DNA from: Daphnia pulex
Taxonomy: Eukaryota; Arthropoda; Branchiopoda; Diplostraca; Daphniidae
Assembly: GCF_021134715.1 (NCBI RefSeq)
Contig: NC_060022.1
Location: 1,369,001 to 1,433,000, forward strand
Length of the DNA: 64,000 bases
Reading direction: 5' to 3'
The translations under genes and the position numbers were made by a program. The notes beneath the pieces were generated by a model. That model saw nothing but the letters and a program-made list of their open reading frames with translations. It ran no database searches and was not told the origin of the DNA. Position 1 is the first letter of the stretch; each line of letters starts with the position of its first letter. Below are positions 24,525 through 38,045 of this stretch, in pieces.

Positions 24525-27279
24525 CTATCTTTGCGAAGAACTAGATAAATTATCTGATCTTCGGTAAATTCCATGAGCTGAATTCCTTCTCAGTTTCGGC
24601 CTGGGTATGTACATCCGCCCCATATTTAAATCTTGATGCTGGACGTTAATTGTACCGTCGTGACTTTTTCTTCGCGGATCACCGAATTGCGAAATCGTGG
24701 CTACAGTCGCTGCAGAAGCGGCCTGACGGATGTTCACTGCTGTACAGGTGACCGGATCGCTGAAACATTTGAGCAAGTCCCAACTAGCTGGCAACCAACT
24801 ATTTAAAAAGATCCACCGAGTGGTTAACGATACGATGACATGTGACATTAAGGATATGATCATGCTCATCGTTCGGAAGGGAAACAATTGGCCAAGGTTT
24901 CGATCGTAGAAAGGATAAGCCAAAGTTGCCGGCAATCCTATCAGCGGCTCGCCTCCTGTAAATAACAAACGATCGTACACCAGCACGTAAGATTGGATGA
25001 GATTACAAGATATTTTACCTAAAATTCGAAACAAAAACCCTGTGGAAAAGCTGGCGATGCAACCATACGAGTTGCAATATTCGTTCCAGTAGAGGATCAA
25101 CAATAACTGAGGAAATAGTAAAACGTAGACCAAATCGGCACTCAGCAAACTGTAGGGTAATATGTCAAGTTTTAAAAATGGAAAACGTAAATCACTTGAT
25201 GGTGGTAATGAATACTTACAACAGCCCATAAATAGAGTTGACAGTCAATGCCATCAGAGACGCCAGCGCAGCTACGATCACAATAGCGACCCACATAACT
25301 CGAAGGACGTGTCGTTCGGACGCCTGAAAAGTTTCCAAACAATTTCAAAATTTCGAACAGACTGCTCATTGTGATGTAGGAATTACGTCAGTGAAGAAAA
25401 TGGCTTGATAAATATTCCTGGCAAACATGGAACTGGTTGAAAGAATGGACGAATCCGCCGAGGACATGACTGCCGCAGAAATTGCGCCCAGACCAATAAA
25501 GGAAACCCACTGTATAAAAATAAAAAGGCGAGTAATGACATTCTGATGAGATGCAATTCAAACAAGATTATGAATAGCTTACAGGCGGTGTCAAGAATTG
25601 CAGCATTAGAGGTAAAATCATTTTCCCGTGCTCCTCGGCTGTGACATTGATCGTTCCGTGGGTTGCAGCACTCCAATCTTCAAACAATTCAAAATTGCAG
25701 TCATTATTTAAACTAACCCAATTGATTTAAAATTGCAGGTTGTCCAGAGCTCAGGCCTACAGTAGGGGGTAAAAAAATGTTGCCCTCATTTTGTATTCCA
25801 ACTGAAAAGCAGTTCCCAACGGGTGGGGTTCGCTATCTATTACGCATCCGACAAGCCTACAATCTACGATTATTATTCATACCTATAGCACTAAAGATAA
25901 GTTATTACATCCAAAATTGATCTTGCGAGAGGTTCCTCCCTTGGCATGGCCCGAAAACTTGCTACATCTACACATCCCATCTACAGGTCCGTGCAGCTAA
26001 AGACATTGTCCGACATTTCCACAAAATACTAGCCATTATTACTGACCTGTAACTCTGGCAATGACTCCCAGGCATATAGGTGGAGCTGCCAGCAGGATAG
26101 CTCCCAGACCAGCCATATATGAAATAGTCTGAGCTTGTTTTGGTGTTCTACACGCTAGAACCCGCTGGAAATATACCTGTAGAGAAAGAGAAAGAAAAGG
26201 AGTCGAACATGAAATATTGAATCTAGATAAAAGCCACATGAGATAGAGCTCAAAAAAGAGATGAATCATTTAACTACCTGCCAAGGAATGCCTCCTATGA
26301 CAATAAGGAGGTAATTTTCAATGTAGACTCCAACATTGTAGATCTCTATCACTCCTTCCCAGGCTCCTGGGATAGTTAAAGCCTTTGTGTCGACCGCTTT
26401 ATGAGTCCAGGCAAATGGCACGCAAATTGTCTGTTAATTTCCAAAACACACCGACGTAAAAATATTCAGAAATAAAAAGGGTATGATCATAAAACGACTT
26501 TTAATGGTCTTACCAGTCCGATGGCGATGCAAAATACCTGGACAACATCCGTATAAGCGACGCTGTGGAGGCCACCAAACAAGGTATAGAGCATAGCCAC
26601 CGCTGCGCTCACCACAACGGAAATGGTGGTGTCCAAGCCGACGATGACGGATAGAGTGGAGCCGAGGGCGGACAGAATGGCTGATGACCAGAGAATCTCT
26701 CCGCAAAGAGCCGGGAGGAAAAGGAGACCTCCGATTTTGGCACCGTACTTCTCCTGGAAGGGGTCCAGCATCGTGTGGTATCCAGCGCTGCGCATGGGAT
26801 TGGCGAAAAATAATCCAGCTACCCACAATTTGCGATTCAAATCACCCAAAAGCCATTATTATTACATACGTACATTTAACGAGTTCAACAAAAAGCGAAG
26901 CGATTTTCTTTCATTCATACCGACGATGAGACTGATGCCGAATCCAAACGGAGCCTGGCACCAAACAACGCCGCTGGTGAAAGCTCCTTCAGCCGAACCG
27001 ATGACATAGCCTCCACCTACCCAAGTAGCTACAGAATTCAATTCTCACAGTTAAGGGTTGGTTCTTTTGGTATCCATTTGATCGACATTATAAAACATAC
27101 ATACCTGTCATGGTCAGGATACCGACAAATGTCCCCATATCCCTTCCGGCTAACATGACTTGCTCCGTTCCGCCTTGGGATCCTTTACCCCGATTCTTCC
27201 ATCCGGCCCAAATGCCCACAGCCAGAATGAGGATGTAAAAAGTGACAATGGACACGAGGCCAGGCACGTTGATAGTCAT
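24525..27279 (-). CDS. SLC5A7: High-affinity sodium-dependent choline transporter
   Basis: About ten minus-strand exons assemble into a full-length SLC5A7/ChT protein. It imports choline with Na+ and Cl- at cholinergic nerve terminals, the limiting step for acetylcholine synthesis. Family blocks appear in order: [20 protein letters not shown] (TM1), [136 protein letters not shown] and [13 protein letters not shown]. Exon 1 spans 27106-27279; the last exon runs from about 24955 to the stop at 24525. ATG 27279 matches the start of known orthologues; an in-frame ATG at 27354 is less likely. The cytoplasmic C-terminus ends in a Ser-rich stretch. Confidence 0.95.
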
Positions 27280-28401
27280 CTTTGAATGATAGCCAACAAG
27301 AAGCTGAGACAATCCGAGACGAAGAAACGAAATCCTTTCACTTGTTTGATGCACACAATGTACGGAAATGAATGGTCCCCAGCGCGATCCTATTTATCGC
27401 CAGTTATGAAACGACACGATCCGTCCCATTCCGTCATCTTTTCTTCAAGACACGTTTCGTTGAGAATTTCATTGATTGAAAAATAAAACAAAAAACTACT
27501 TTCAAATCCAGCAACTCTATACGAATGAACACACTTTTCTTTCTTTCTTTCTTTCTTTTTTCCGGGTTAGTTCACACACACACCGCACAAAAACAATTGT
27601 GTGTGTAACGTACTCTGTACACACACACTTATTTTTATGGGACCACACGAGCGTAAACTAGATGCGAATGACTCCACTGTCGGGAGTGAACTGAGAGAGA
27701 GAAAGAAAAAAATACCCGTTATAGACGAACCGCGAACGAGAAAACATTTTCTGCTTCTGCTGTCATTCGGTGTAAGTTGCCGAGCGTGCTGCTGGCTGGG
27801 CTGGGCAGACCGCGGAATATTTCGACGTTTCTTGTTTCGTTTTTCTTCATATTTTTTTTTGTTTCGGAGGCCCCTCAAGCGCTAGAGTCCGCAACATCTG
27901 CGCCAGTATTAATTAGCCAAGGCGACGAAACAATGCTATAGAAAAAAAAATAGGATAAACAAGAAACTCGTGGGAAATTGACACAAGAACAAGCGAAATA
28001 AACATGTTAAAGAAATTCGACGCTGAAATAACGTCCTACTGGCGAGACTCTTTTCGACAGAGAACGGGGTAACGACAGTTTCAATCGGTCAGTTGGTCTT
28101 GACTTGGTCGTCACGACGACAACAACAACAACCAGTCGACCCGTGGAATGTCAATCCACCGAGACACGAATGTCCTCCTTAGTAGGAATCCGTTTGCTTT
28201 GACAAACGCCACATATAGATAGCAACCTGACAACATCGAGAGGTCCACCAAAAACAACTGAAGCAGAACACGCAGTAGATACTCACCAGATTTCTTTTGG
28301 GAATTTAAAATTCAAAACATGGACTAGTTTGTGCAGCAGCAGGTAGGAGGACTATCTTTGGCTGCTGTTTAAGGCTTAAAAGATATTACTTACGTGTCTG
28401 G

Positions 28402-28455
28402 GTTGCGTCGCTCCATCTTTTTCATTCTTCCTCTTGCTTGTCGGGACATTTTGAA
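28402..28455 (-). other. Candidate 5' leader exon with ATG and strong donor
   Basis: On the minus strand an ATG opens a basic stretch (MSRQARGRMKKMERR...) that ends at a consensus donor GTAAGTAA. If joined to the acceptor-like site just upstream of the choline transporter ATG, the frame stops (TGA) before that ATG. It would then be an upstream open reading frame in the leader, not an N-terminal extension. It may instead belong to an unrelated transcript. Confidence 0.2.
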
Positions 28456-29648
28456 CCGCTCGGCATAAAGGAACTTTCTAAAAAAGAAAAAAAAAAATTC
28501 CTAGGGCGCAGAATAATGTGATCGACGAATAAAAAACTGCAGGTGGTAATTTTCTTGTTGGTTTCTTTCATTTTTTTTGTTGTTTTTCTTTCTTCATTCA
28601 AACAAGCTTTCTATTTATTCGTTCCTGGTTCAACACTAAAAGCGAGCACAGAATCGGAATCATTGTTTGCTCAGATTGTGTTCGCCCTTTTATCGATCAT
28701 CTCAAACTCGATTCGATCCGCTCAAAAATGGAGATGTTTAAATTATTCCGACCGTCCGAGACAGGTGGTTGCGTACAGGTAGATACAGTCACTGGCTCCA
28801 GGACGGATACTTTCACCTCAACCTGAACCTATTTTGAGAGAGAGAGAGAAATACGGCAGTATGAACGTTTCCCGCGAAATCACGCTAATTTGCATAGCTC
28901 GACCCAAAAGCAAACAAAGAAAAAGGAGCAACAATAAAACATGGTGCGCTGAACATGACCAAGCTGAAAGATATAACAATCTGGAGAATGATTTCGCTCG
29001 TAAATTTCGAGTCGCCTTCGTTCTCGGATGTTATCTTCCGCCCATAAGTTGTCGACTAAACTGGATCTGCATGCCGAACCAACTTGGAATAACCAACGAC
29101 TCGCAGGTGAGACAAAAGTGCCCTCGAGGAGCGCATAATAATAAAAAGAAAATGAAAAAGGGGGAAGACTGAGCTATGGGTGTCCCGGGGCAGATATTCG
29201 GGTGGGGTCTTGGTCAATTGCATGCGGCCCAAAAGTATAGACCCGAGGAAGCGTTTTTTGAAAATGTCTACTAGTTATATACATTTCCAAGAGCGTTTCC
29301 TCCACCCACAACAGCAGGAAAATGTACGAAAAACCTCCCGTTACATTTAAACTTGCATGTCTTTGAGTACATCATGACTTTCCTAAATCCATTATGCGAT
29401 AGACCCAACCCACCCGATTTCGTTAGCACGCAACAGGTTCGTAATCGGATAATATTGCACCAAATGTGACAGCTTTAAAGAAGAAAATCATTAATTATTT
29501 TTGATGAAAAGTCTTAAATTACAAAAGATGAGACGAAACTGGATTTTTGTGACAAAAGATTTCCCGTTTGATCCGACGTCCTCCACAACCCATTTCTACT
29601 TTCCAGCGGGTTTGAAAGCGATTGCAAGCTTTGATAAAAAAAACGGTG

Positions 29649-29656
29649 TATAAAAG
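29649..29656 (+). promoter_or_regulatory. TATA-like box without an assigned gene
   Basis: A TATAAAAG box is followed about 25-30 bp downstream by TGGGTGGAGTCAGTCGCG, a plausible initiator, and then a GTGAGG donor-like site. No coding frame follows within 600 bp, so this could drive a non-coding RNA or be chance. Confidence 0.25.
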
Positions 29657-30359
29657 GAGATATGCATAGGGAATATAGGCTATTTCTGGGTGGAGTCAGT
29701 CGCGTGTGAAGGTGAGGACCATGTTTTTTTTATTATAGACGGTTGTGGTGATGTGAAGAGTTCGGTATTAAACCAAACAAATGTGCACCATCTCGCTGAT
29801 TCATCTAGTGAAATCCAAGACTATTTACAAGCATGACTCTTGAGGGAATAAGAGTTTTTGTAAAAAGAAACATCTTAAAAAAAAAGGGGGGAAGTCATAA
29901 AAGTCGATGGAAATGGCAGATAACGTTACGCCCCATTATACGTTTATAGTCTCGAGTCACTCAATTTTTGAGAGCTACTAAGCCACAAGTTTTAAATCAT
30001 CCGCGTTTCAATAGGTGAACCTTTTTTTTTTTTCCTTTGCACTGCCCTGAATTTCGTGAACGTTAAGAAAAAGGGTGTCAAACTTATCGGACGAATAAAT
30101 TTGGCGATATCAAACGACTGGTTAAAAACCCAGATGGTTGACTTCGTGTTCCAGTAACTAGGAATGTAGGCCCTCGCCATTGTTTTTCCCTCTTTCTAAA
30201 CAACGAAAAAAAATTATTTTGTTTCGTGCAAAATAATTTGTATTCCCCGTTACAGTTTACAATGATCGATCGCCAGTTGATTATAGACCCGTACAGGTCG
30301 TGTGTTCAATATACAAATACAATGGGGCTAAAATACCTGTTGCTGAAAAGGAGGATCAA

Positions 30360-33300
30360 TCAATTGGATCGTGACTGACCCAAAGATAGTTCCAGTGTTC
30401 CAAGAAGTTGTCTGTCAAGAAAATCGATCGCCATTCATTAATAACAAGGACGAAGAGAGGAGGGAAAAATAATTAAGGAAGTTTGATTTTTTTTTGGGAC
30501 ATCGTCGTTTAAGTACACATACCTGAGAACGGAATCGGCACCTATTCCGCGCTTCAATTCTGTGACGGCCACCTGCTCCCTGAGTTTGGGAAGTGTTCGC
30601 CTAACCAAATCTGCATTGAGGAAGGAAATGACCTCCATTAATTTAAACAGCCTGCTGGAATTGAATGCCAAATGGCGCCCCACGAACTCGTTCAATGCTT
30701 GCTCCATCACCGCCCTGTGTGATTAGAAACAATTACATTTTCTCTCTTTAGCCATTCCAACTGATTACATTGTTCGTTTTATATTTTTACGTCTGTTCGG
30801 CATTGGGAGAAGAAACCGCAGATTGCAAGAAATCCGTGACGGTCTTCTTTCCGACGATCTCATCAAGAATTAACGAGAGTTCGAAGATCGGCAGTAAAAT
30901 CGATTTGAGAATTTCCAATTTCCAGTCTTTGTTGGTGATCAAGAATTTTAACCAATGGAGAGTCTATCAAACGAAATTGACTCAATGAGAAAATGTTTCA
31001 TTCTGAATTTCGTTTTTTTAAATCAACTAATACCGGTTGTAAATACGGTGACGTTTTAGCCGCTTTCTGGGGTAGAACACTGCTGGCAATGGTCTGCAGG
31101 AACCAGGACCTCACGATTGGCACCAGAGTGTTGGAAATGGGTTCACTTTCCAGGCCAATCCAGCATCGCTATTTTTGTGCATGCATGGAGTTGAGTCGGT
31201 TCACAGAGCAGAGTGAAAATCCCATTGTAAAACGAGTTACGGATTATTGTCAAGAGTTTTAAAAGCTTTTGCCTTTCTACACTTGGAAATTATGGAATTA
31301 CCGTGAAAGGATGAGAATGATTGGGCGGAAACCGAGTCATATAAGTTTGAAAGACTGTGCTGAGGCACCGCATCACGTACGGATCTCGAGACGGGTTGAG
31401 CCGGAATAGTCCAAAAATGTACTTAAAAAGTTTCGCAATCGAATTTTCAAAATATATTAAAAAATTGAATTTGGTATTCAAATTAAGAGTTTACTTACTG
31501 ATGGGAGGTATTGTTGTAGTGGGGAAATGGCCGCAGCGGGGAGCTCTTTGTTTACATCGGAGAAATTGATAGGAATTAACAGGACGTTGTTCAGCTGGGC
31601 CAATAGGCAATCAACTTTGCCCTGGAGGGGTTAAGAGACGATTCATTATAATTACGAAACAATGGAGAAATCTAGAAGTTTGATTCACTTTCGTGTAGAT
31701 GATATTGCCGCCGTGAAAGTAAATTTGTCCCCCAAGGCGCAATATGTGACCGACTTGATCGGTTGCTTCCCAAAAACCCCCAGTAAACCCAGAATTCAGG
31801 TATTTATCCAGCGGTCCGATGTACTGGAGATAAGTCTCTTTGACAATAGCCCGCTCACTGTAATTCTGTCATTTGTAAACGATTAATATTGGGTCATTGA
31901 CTATCTAATTGAAAGTCAAATTCACCTGAATATTTTGATGGTTCGCTGAAATCATCATCAAGAATTCCAGGATCATTTCGGTACCATTGAACTGAATATT
32001 AGACTGAATTGTCAGTTCAGCCATTCGTGGAAGGCGTTTCACAATGCTATTAAGGCGATCGAAATCATCGGTCCATTCGGCAACTGTCGGAAGAAGAAAC
32101 GAGATCCTTTCGGCGAAAATATCAATGAGAACAGCGATATTTCTAAAAAGTTAAAGATATTAGTAGCATTACCGAAACCAGCTTTGTATAAGGACTGTTT
32201 GATAATTGTCAACGGAAAAAGAGAGATTGACAAGAAACTGCCTCGTTTCCAACAGCTGCGACAAGTATTTCAAACTCAACCTGAAATTGGGACATTATCA
32301 CATTAGCAAAAGAGGAAAGAATAAATTGTAATATCATTACGTACCTTGGATTCACTTTGTCATCCAGGCACAGAAAAGTGAAAATGCTTTGAAATTCCGG
32401 CCTGCTGGTGTCGAGTGCGACAGTTGTGAGTTCGACAAAAAAAGATATGTGCTCAATCGATGCGAATTTCTCCTTCATCAAAGGATAAACGTGGGTCATC
32501 ACGGCAGCGTAGATTTCTTCGCCTATCATGACCAAAGGAAACGTCATTATTTCATTTCCACTGACAGTTTAAATGTGTCTTATTACAATTATCGGGAGTG
32601 TTACGAAGCTTCTTAAACATGTTGGAAAGTGAGTCGAGAATAACAGATCGATCGCAGTTGCCGCAGCTTTTCAAATAACTTCGAAGGGGTTTATCTGTTT
32701 TTCAGGAATAAAAACCGTTATAATAATTACTACACGAGAATAAAAGTAGCTCGAATTACCTATTAAAATTTTCTGCCCGAGGGAGAAATTCTTGCTCTGA
32801 AAAATTACTTCTTGGAAATTTTCGATAAAAACCGCACTGTATTTGCGCTGCTCTTCACGCACTTTGAGATCGCCGTCTTTCAGACTGCGTGATACTTTCT
32901 CCATTTGGGATGAAATTGACGTGGCCACTTGTTGGCAATCACGCCCCCGACTTACACAAATCAAGAGCATAACCATTTCGGCCACGAAAAAAATGAATTT
33001 CTGTTTGTGATTGGCTGACATCTCCAGGATTTTGGAACACTTCAGATTTTAAATTTAGATAACATTCAATGAGAAGATAACAAAAATCCTTGTACCATGT
33101 CATCTGAAGATTCACTGGTGAGAACAATCGTCAAACAGGCACTAATCATGTGATAAAGACCCAATAAACTCAGTTCCTGGATTTTCTTGCCTTGGAGTTT
33201 CACATAAAGTCTAGCTTTTAACGAAGCTTGGCTTTTGGTATTCAGTAACTCCATATGATGTCCTGCAAAACACATGAATAATCAAGATTATCATTTTCAT

Positions 33301-35119
33301 TTTATATAAACAGGTTAAAATTTACCCAATAACCGAAGGAAAATAAAGTAACTGTTGTGTCGAGTGGTCAAACTCTTCCACGGTTCTACGTTCGTGGTTA
33401 AAGTTTCGTACCAGGAAAGACTTGAGGAACTAAATTTACAAGAATAAAAGATTAGAAAAGAGCGCATTCAATTTAAACGTGTTTTTGATTGATTATACTA
33501 AGGTAATTGTTCAAAAGCAGAAGATGTAGTAGTGAAACTATCATCCAATTTCTTGTTGAAGTACTCCCAAAGAATGATGCACAAGTTTAGATTAGAACCC
33601 CAGATTTGTGAAAGGGAATACAAACAGCCCACAAGTCCTTTTGTGCGCTCTTCATTAACGATTGCGTCCGTGCCCATTAAGTACAACTGGACCAATTTGT
33701 TGATAACATCGAAATTGGATTCAATCTAAAAATTGAAAATAAGTTTTTCAGTAATATTTAAACCAGAAAAATTATTCATATCGTTACTCGAGAAAAGTTC
33801 CTATCCCAATTTCCTATTTGACTGAATCCACCGAGTCGAGAAAGGTGAGTGAACAGCCACGCAAGCGCCAACGGATCTTTGGACGGCATTTTGAGCCTTT
33901 TAGTATCACTAAAATTTTGAAAAAATCCTGCAGGACTGGGGTTCTCTAGTAGGTTGGTGTACTGTTTCAGGATAAAGTTGTAAACTGAGTTTTCACTTTT
34001 CAAAATGACCAATAGCATGAACCACAACTCCCGTATACAAGTGCAATTGAAAGGACTTGTTCCTGACCAATCATTCGGGGATACCTATAAAGAGAGAGAA
34101 AAATGTGTTGAGCCTTAGAACTTATATCAGACAAATAAAATCATAATCTTACTTCAGGAAATTTGCGGATGGCCAGATATAACAGATCACCACACAAGCT
34201 TTCTTCAAGCTGCTGCAATATCACCATGAATTTTTCTCTAGATTTTCTTGAATTTTCATTGTACTTTCTCAGGTTGGTGGCCATGTAGGCTATCTCAAGA
34301 AGAGACCATTTGATATCAAAATAAGTGTGGAACAGAACAGCTATTGGTGAATTGTTGTTCAGTGATCCACTGCTGAATACTATACTTGGCATGTCACTTA
34401 CACAAGTCAACCATAAACATGTTTGTTCAATAATTTCAGTTAGCTTTTCATAGAGAACTTCAAGCTCATCATCTTTCCCAAATTCTGATAAAAACCTTAG
34501 AAAAAAAATTATCGTTTAATATGAAAATTGTTTTGTGACAGAATATCTTGATACCTGTATGTATAAACTCTCAAATAAGACATAAAATTCACAGCGTTTT
34601 GTCTCATAACTGTGGGGGATGTGCCTGTAGTGTGAACCTGATTTGCTTTGGCTGCAAGCTCAATCTTTGAGTATGTAGTTCTAACAATGTTTCAATAAAA
34701 TGCTTGTTAGGCTGGTTTTGCAAGTGGTAAATAATAAGTGCCATACTTTAAAAGAGTAAAAAGTAATTCTTGATCATTAAAAAAGGCTTCTTCAAAAATG
34801 AAGCACTTGTTGAACAGCAGCACATTCTCTTCTGTATGTAAAGAATAAAAAGGATCCCGATTGTTGAGCACATAGTCAAACTCTCTGCTGCAAACATAAC
34901 CAGCTGAATGGAAGACATCCTCGGCAAAACTGACCTTTCCCATGCACATCAACTGTGGAATATTAACATCTAATAACAAATTACAGAACATCAATGACAA
35001 ATTTGTTGCCTGCCAGTTCAGGCAAATAAAGCTTTGTTTATTTATTTATTATTACCTCTCTTTGGAGCAACTTCATTTGATTGTTCAGTGAAGCTGTCAT
35101 TTGAATAATCTGGAAACAT
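30360..35119 (-). CDS. MMS22L: MMS22L, replication-fork repair protein (TONSL partner)
   Basis: A many-exon minus-strand gene. The start exon 35056-35119 (MFPDYSNDS...) joins to an exon starting at 34969; the last coding exon ends at TGA 30360-30362. Known MMS22L (about 1240 residues in human) pairs with TONSL at stalled or collapsed forks and promotes RAD51 loading. Matching blocks in order are SAGYVCSREFDYVLNNRDPF near the N-terminus, YFDIKWSLLEIAYM, SKDPLALAWLFTHLSRLGGF, LCIILWEYFNKKLDDSF, DPYVMRCLSTVFQTYMTRFP and a C-terminal helical end (EFVGRHLAFNSSRLFKLMEV). Introns are short and the protein is rich in helical, low-complexity sequence typical of this fast-evolving family. The middle exons were not all phased by hand, so exact exon count and length are approximate. 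Confidence 0.85.
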
Positions 35120-35481
35120 TTCTCTGATATAATTCACGATTTGTACAATCAAATAAATTGGGACCAACGTGAGTAAAATACAACAGCAAAAGACACTATA
35201 AGACAGACGACTTTAAGGAGAGTTGAAATTCAAACAACAAGAGAAAGCGTTGCCATATATTTACAGATGACGCATTTTCAAGAACGAAATTAATATTCAC
35301 AAATATTCGAAAAATGTTGACATACAGGAATTTAAACTACAAAAACAACGTGTTTAATGGTTTAATTTCATTTAAATAATTTTTGGAATATAGAAATCCA
35401 CTGTGAATCTATTGCGAAACAGGTGAGCAGTTTAGCAGCACTGAGCAGTGTAGTGTTAACACGGTTTTGGATGTATGACGT

Positions 35482-36450
35482 CTATGGTAGCGTGACGAAA
35501 TCAAGAAACTCCGGGTTATCCCCTATAGAATATGTAGAAAGTAAAATAAAAGTAGGTTGTTCGTGCCCCTGCCCCTAGGTTAATAAACGAAATAAAAAAC
35601 AAACCATTTCGGCTTCAGTTTTCCGGTTTTGTCAAAGCCAGTATTCGCGTTGCCTTTCATTTAAAGATTATTAATAAAAAAATTATTGCACTTAGATTAA
35701 TAACAAATTATTGCAGTTAGATTAATTTATTTTACCACGATTCGGTGCTAGTCCAATAGCACCCATCGACAAATCCTCGGTGTCGTTTTCTTGTGTAGAG
35801 TTCCATATTTTTGGATCTTGCTCGCTCGGATACACAGAAGCAATGACGATAACCAGCACCACTAACAAACAAAACATTAAGAATGTGTCAGAAGTTTTTG
35901 GTATTTAAATACATATTAAGCTATACAGGAAATATTCAATTGTGACCTATTGCATTCAATAAACGTTGGCCTTGAACATCTTTGAACATTATTACCATGA
36001 CAGGATTAATCAGATTGAGAAATGTATCAGTTTTGTAAAGCAAATAATATACAATGGCTGCTTTAAAAGATAAGCTCATATGTCTATGTGTCACTCATGA
36101 AGCCTTGGTTGGCCACGGTATACGGTATTTTTTTTTCCCCATCGTGTTGCTTGAGTTCTCTTATTGCCGTATGTTAGCCTTGTCCCCGCTACATTCAAAC
36201 CGCATGATTCACCAGCAATAAAATAAAATAATAATTTCTAAACAGGTACAAACGAAATCTACTTTTATCAGGAAACAACTGCCTCAATTGGAACTGAATA
36301 GAAAAGAACAACTTGACGTCATATTCAGTTATCGCACAAGCCTCTATTCACGCATTAGATTTCTAGCAAAGGGAATTGGTTTTTGTTTGTTTCGTTCTTA
36401 CCCAGGACAATCACGAAAAAGACAAGTATGATTTTTCCGGTATTCCCCAT
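35482..36450 (-). CDS. Small protein with one hydrophobic segment (unknown family)
   Basis: Three short exons (36402-36450, 35736-35861, 35482-35522) join in frame to about 71 residues. The start is MGNTGKIILVFFVIVLVVLV, a strong hydrophobic segment that can be a signal anchor or signal peptide. An acidic, Asn/Thr-rich part follows (QDPKIWNSTQENDTEDLS), then GLAPNRGDNPEFLDF at the end, which includes an RGD tripeptide. The first intron interrupts the hydrophobic segment in phase 1, as in the gene at 37690-38045, and the first exons of the two look related (shared GGAAT-CCGGA start region). Each exon is flanked by good GT/AG sites. I do not recognise the family. Short length keeps the confidence moderate. 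Confidence 0.5.
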
Positions 36451-37689
36451 CCGTCACCGTTTAATAACACCACAGATGATAGATGAAGTTGATTTTGTTA
36501 TTTTGGGGTAGATGACACTTTTTTCCTAACACATCACCATAATAGCAATCACGTTATTTTTAAATTTGCTCTTACACTCGTCTGCTGTTAATTTCGACAT
36601 GAAATCATTCTAGACTCTCTCAAACGAATGATGAAAGTGAAACTGCGAGAATGCGAGATGAACTCCAAAACACACCTACAACAGTTCCGTTATCCAACTC
36701 TAGTCCCGAAGCAACTTGCCCGAAGTTTCACGTCAGTATGTGAGAGCCCGCAAGCGTTCAGCCGTTCACCTTGCTGATAACGAAGACTTTTGCGCCATCT
36801 GTAGTCCCGATATTGAATAATCTGTAATGTACGATAACAGAATGTCAATCAGCTCTCTGAGATTCATATTTTTTAAAAGAGAAAAGGCCACAGAAACACT
36901 GTCTACGTACACCTGCTCAGCCTGCAGCTGTATTTTGCGGTTACTGAATTGGGTTTTTCCCAATTACTGATTAAATTAACTATCACGCAAACAGAAATCT
37001 AAACCTAACCAATTTGAGGTGTTCGGACAACACCTATTTTTAGACCTGCACCGTCGCCACCGCAAATATACCTAGCTAGTAGACTTCAGACACCAAATAA
37101 ATTGCCAACTAAATTTGGCACCATTTCCGCTGCGGACGAGCCAAATCGGAAGTGAGCTGTTGATTACTTCATTCCAGGCTCGGGAATTTATACGCGTTAT
37201 CGGGAAACAGAGCGGAGACAGACCTTTAAAATACTGATAACGGCCATGAGCACGAACGAGGACAGTTGGGAAATAAAACCACAAGAGACAACGATAAAGG
37301 ACTGGGTAATTAACAACGGCAGGTGAAATGTGAAATTGAAATAGTGTACTGTAGTAGAAATACAAGCACGAATCAACGTCTTATACATTGTCGGACTGTT
37401 ATGAATGTATTTTGGAATCCAAATAAGTCAAAGATGAGTAATTGCGGAAACTGAAATCTCTCTAAATAATGTCAAATCAACCTGTATTTCTTGGCAGTGG
37501 CGATGCACGGCTCTTGTTCAAGAATGAACGCTCGATCGCATCGATTGCCTTCAACGTTTTGTTCTTTGTGTTTTGCGTCGATATTGGACGCCGTTGCATT
37601 CCATGCGGTCTCGGATTGTTGGGGTTCCTATGGAAACAATGAAACCGTGTTGCATGCTCGATTGATGATTCATTTTTGGAGTGATCAAG
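36451..37689. other. Intergenic DNA
   Basis: No supported gene. The two longest minus-strand frames (65 and 97 codons) show no motif and no convincing splice context. A GCGCCATCTG motif sits at 36792-36801. Confidence 0.4.
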
Positions 37690-38045
37690 TTACCATTTAG
37701 GTTTCACTTTGTTGAGTGACTGCAAAGCGGCAGCCGTCTTATTGTTGCGAGTAGAGGCTATTTTGATTGATGAAACCAAAATGGGAGACGATCGTCCTCT
37801 CTGGTGCGACGAAGACGTCAGATTCGCCCGTTTAATTCGCCATGGACGGGCCGAATTTTTAAGGCCAGCCGTTATGACAAGAATCACAATTATCACTGTC
37901 AAATGGAAATTCAAAGGTGACTTTTCTACCTTTTTCTAATTTTACGTAACACGGATTTTTAAAATATATAAGAAACTGAAGCTTATTTACCTATTACGAT
38001 TACAACGAAGGCAGTACTGGAATTGGAATTCCTCCGGGATTCCAT
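37690..38045 (-). CDS. Small basic protein with one hydrophobic segment
   Basis: Two exons (37991-38045 and 37690-37895) join in phase 1 to about 86 residues. After a polar start (MESRRNSNSS) comes a long hydrophobic run TAFVVIVIVIIVILVITAG, then a strongly basic tail with dibasic-type sites (RPWRIKRANL; QRGRSSPIL) ending NKVKPKW. It could be a secreted peptide precursor or a type II membrane miniprotein. It shares the intron position and a similar first exon with the gene at 35482-36450. A broken copy of its second exon lies at 43636-43845. Family unknown. Confidence 0.5.

Larger units (their letters stand above)
27280..30359. other. Non-coding DNA between the choline transporter and MMS22L
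   Basis: About 3 kb without a supported protein gene, likely holding the promoter and 5' exons of the choline transporter. It contains a CTTT microsatellite near 27537-27556, CA-rich tracts near 27570-27630 and a GA run near 28837-28850. Two small signals are listed separately: a candidate leader exon at 28402-28455 (-) and a TATA-like box at 29649 (+). Confidence 0.45.

Noticed and set aside
37072-37365. 97-codon minus-strand frame rich in aromatic residues
   Set aside because: No splice context, no signal or conserved motif, and another minus-strand frame overlaps it.
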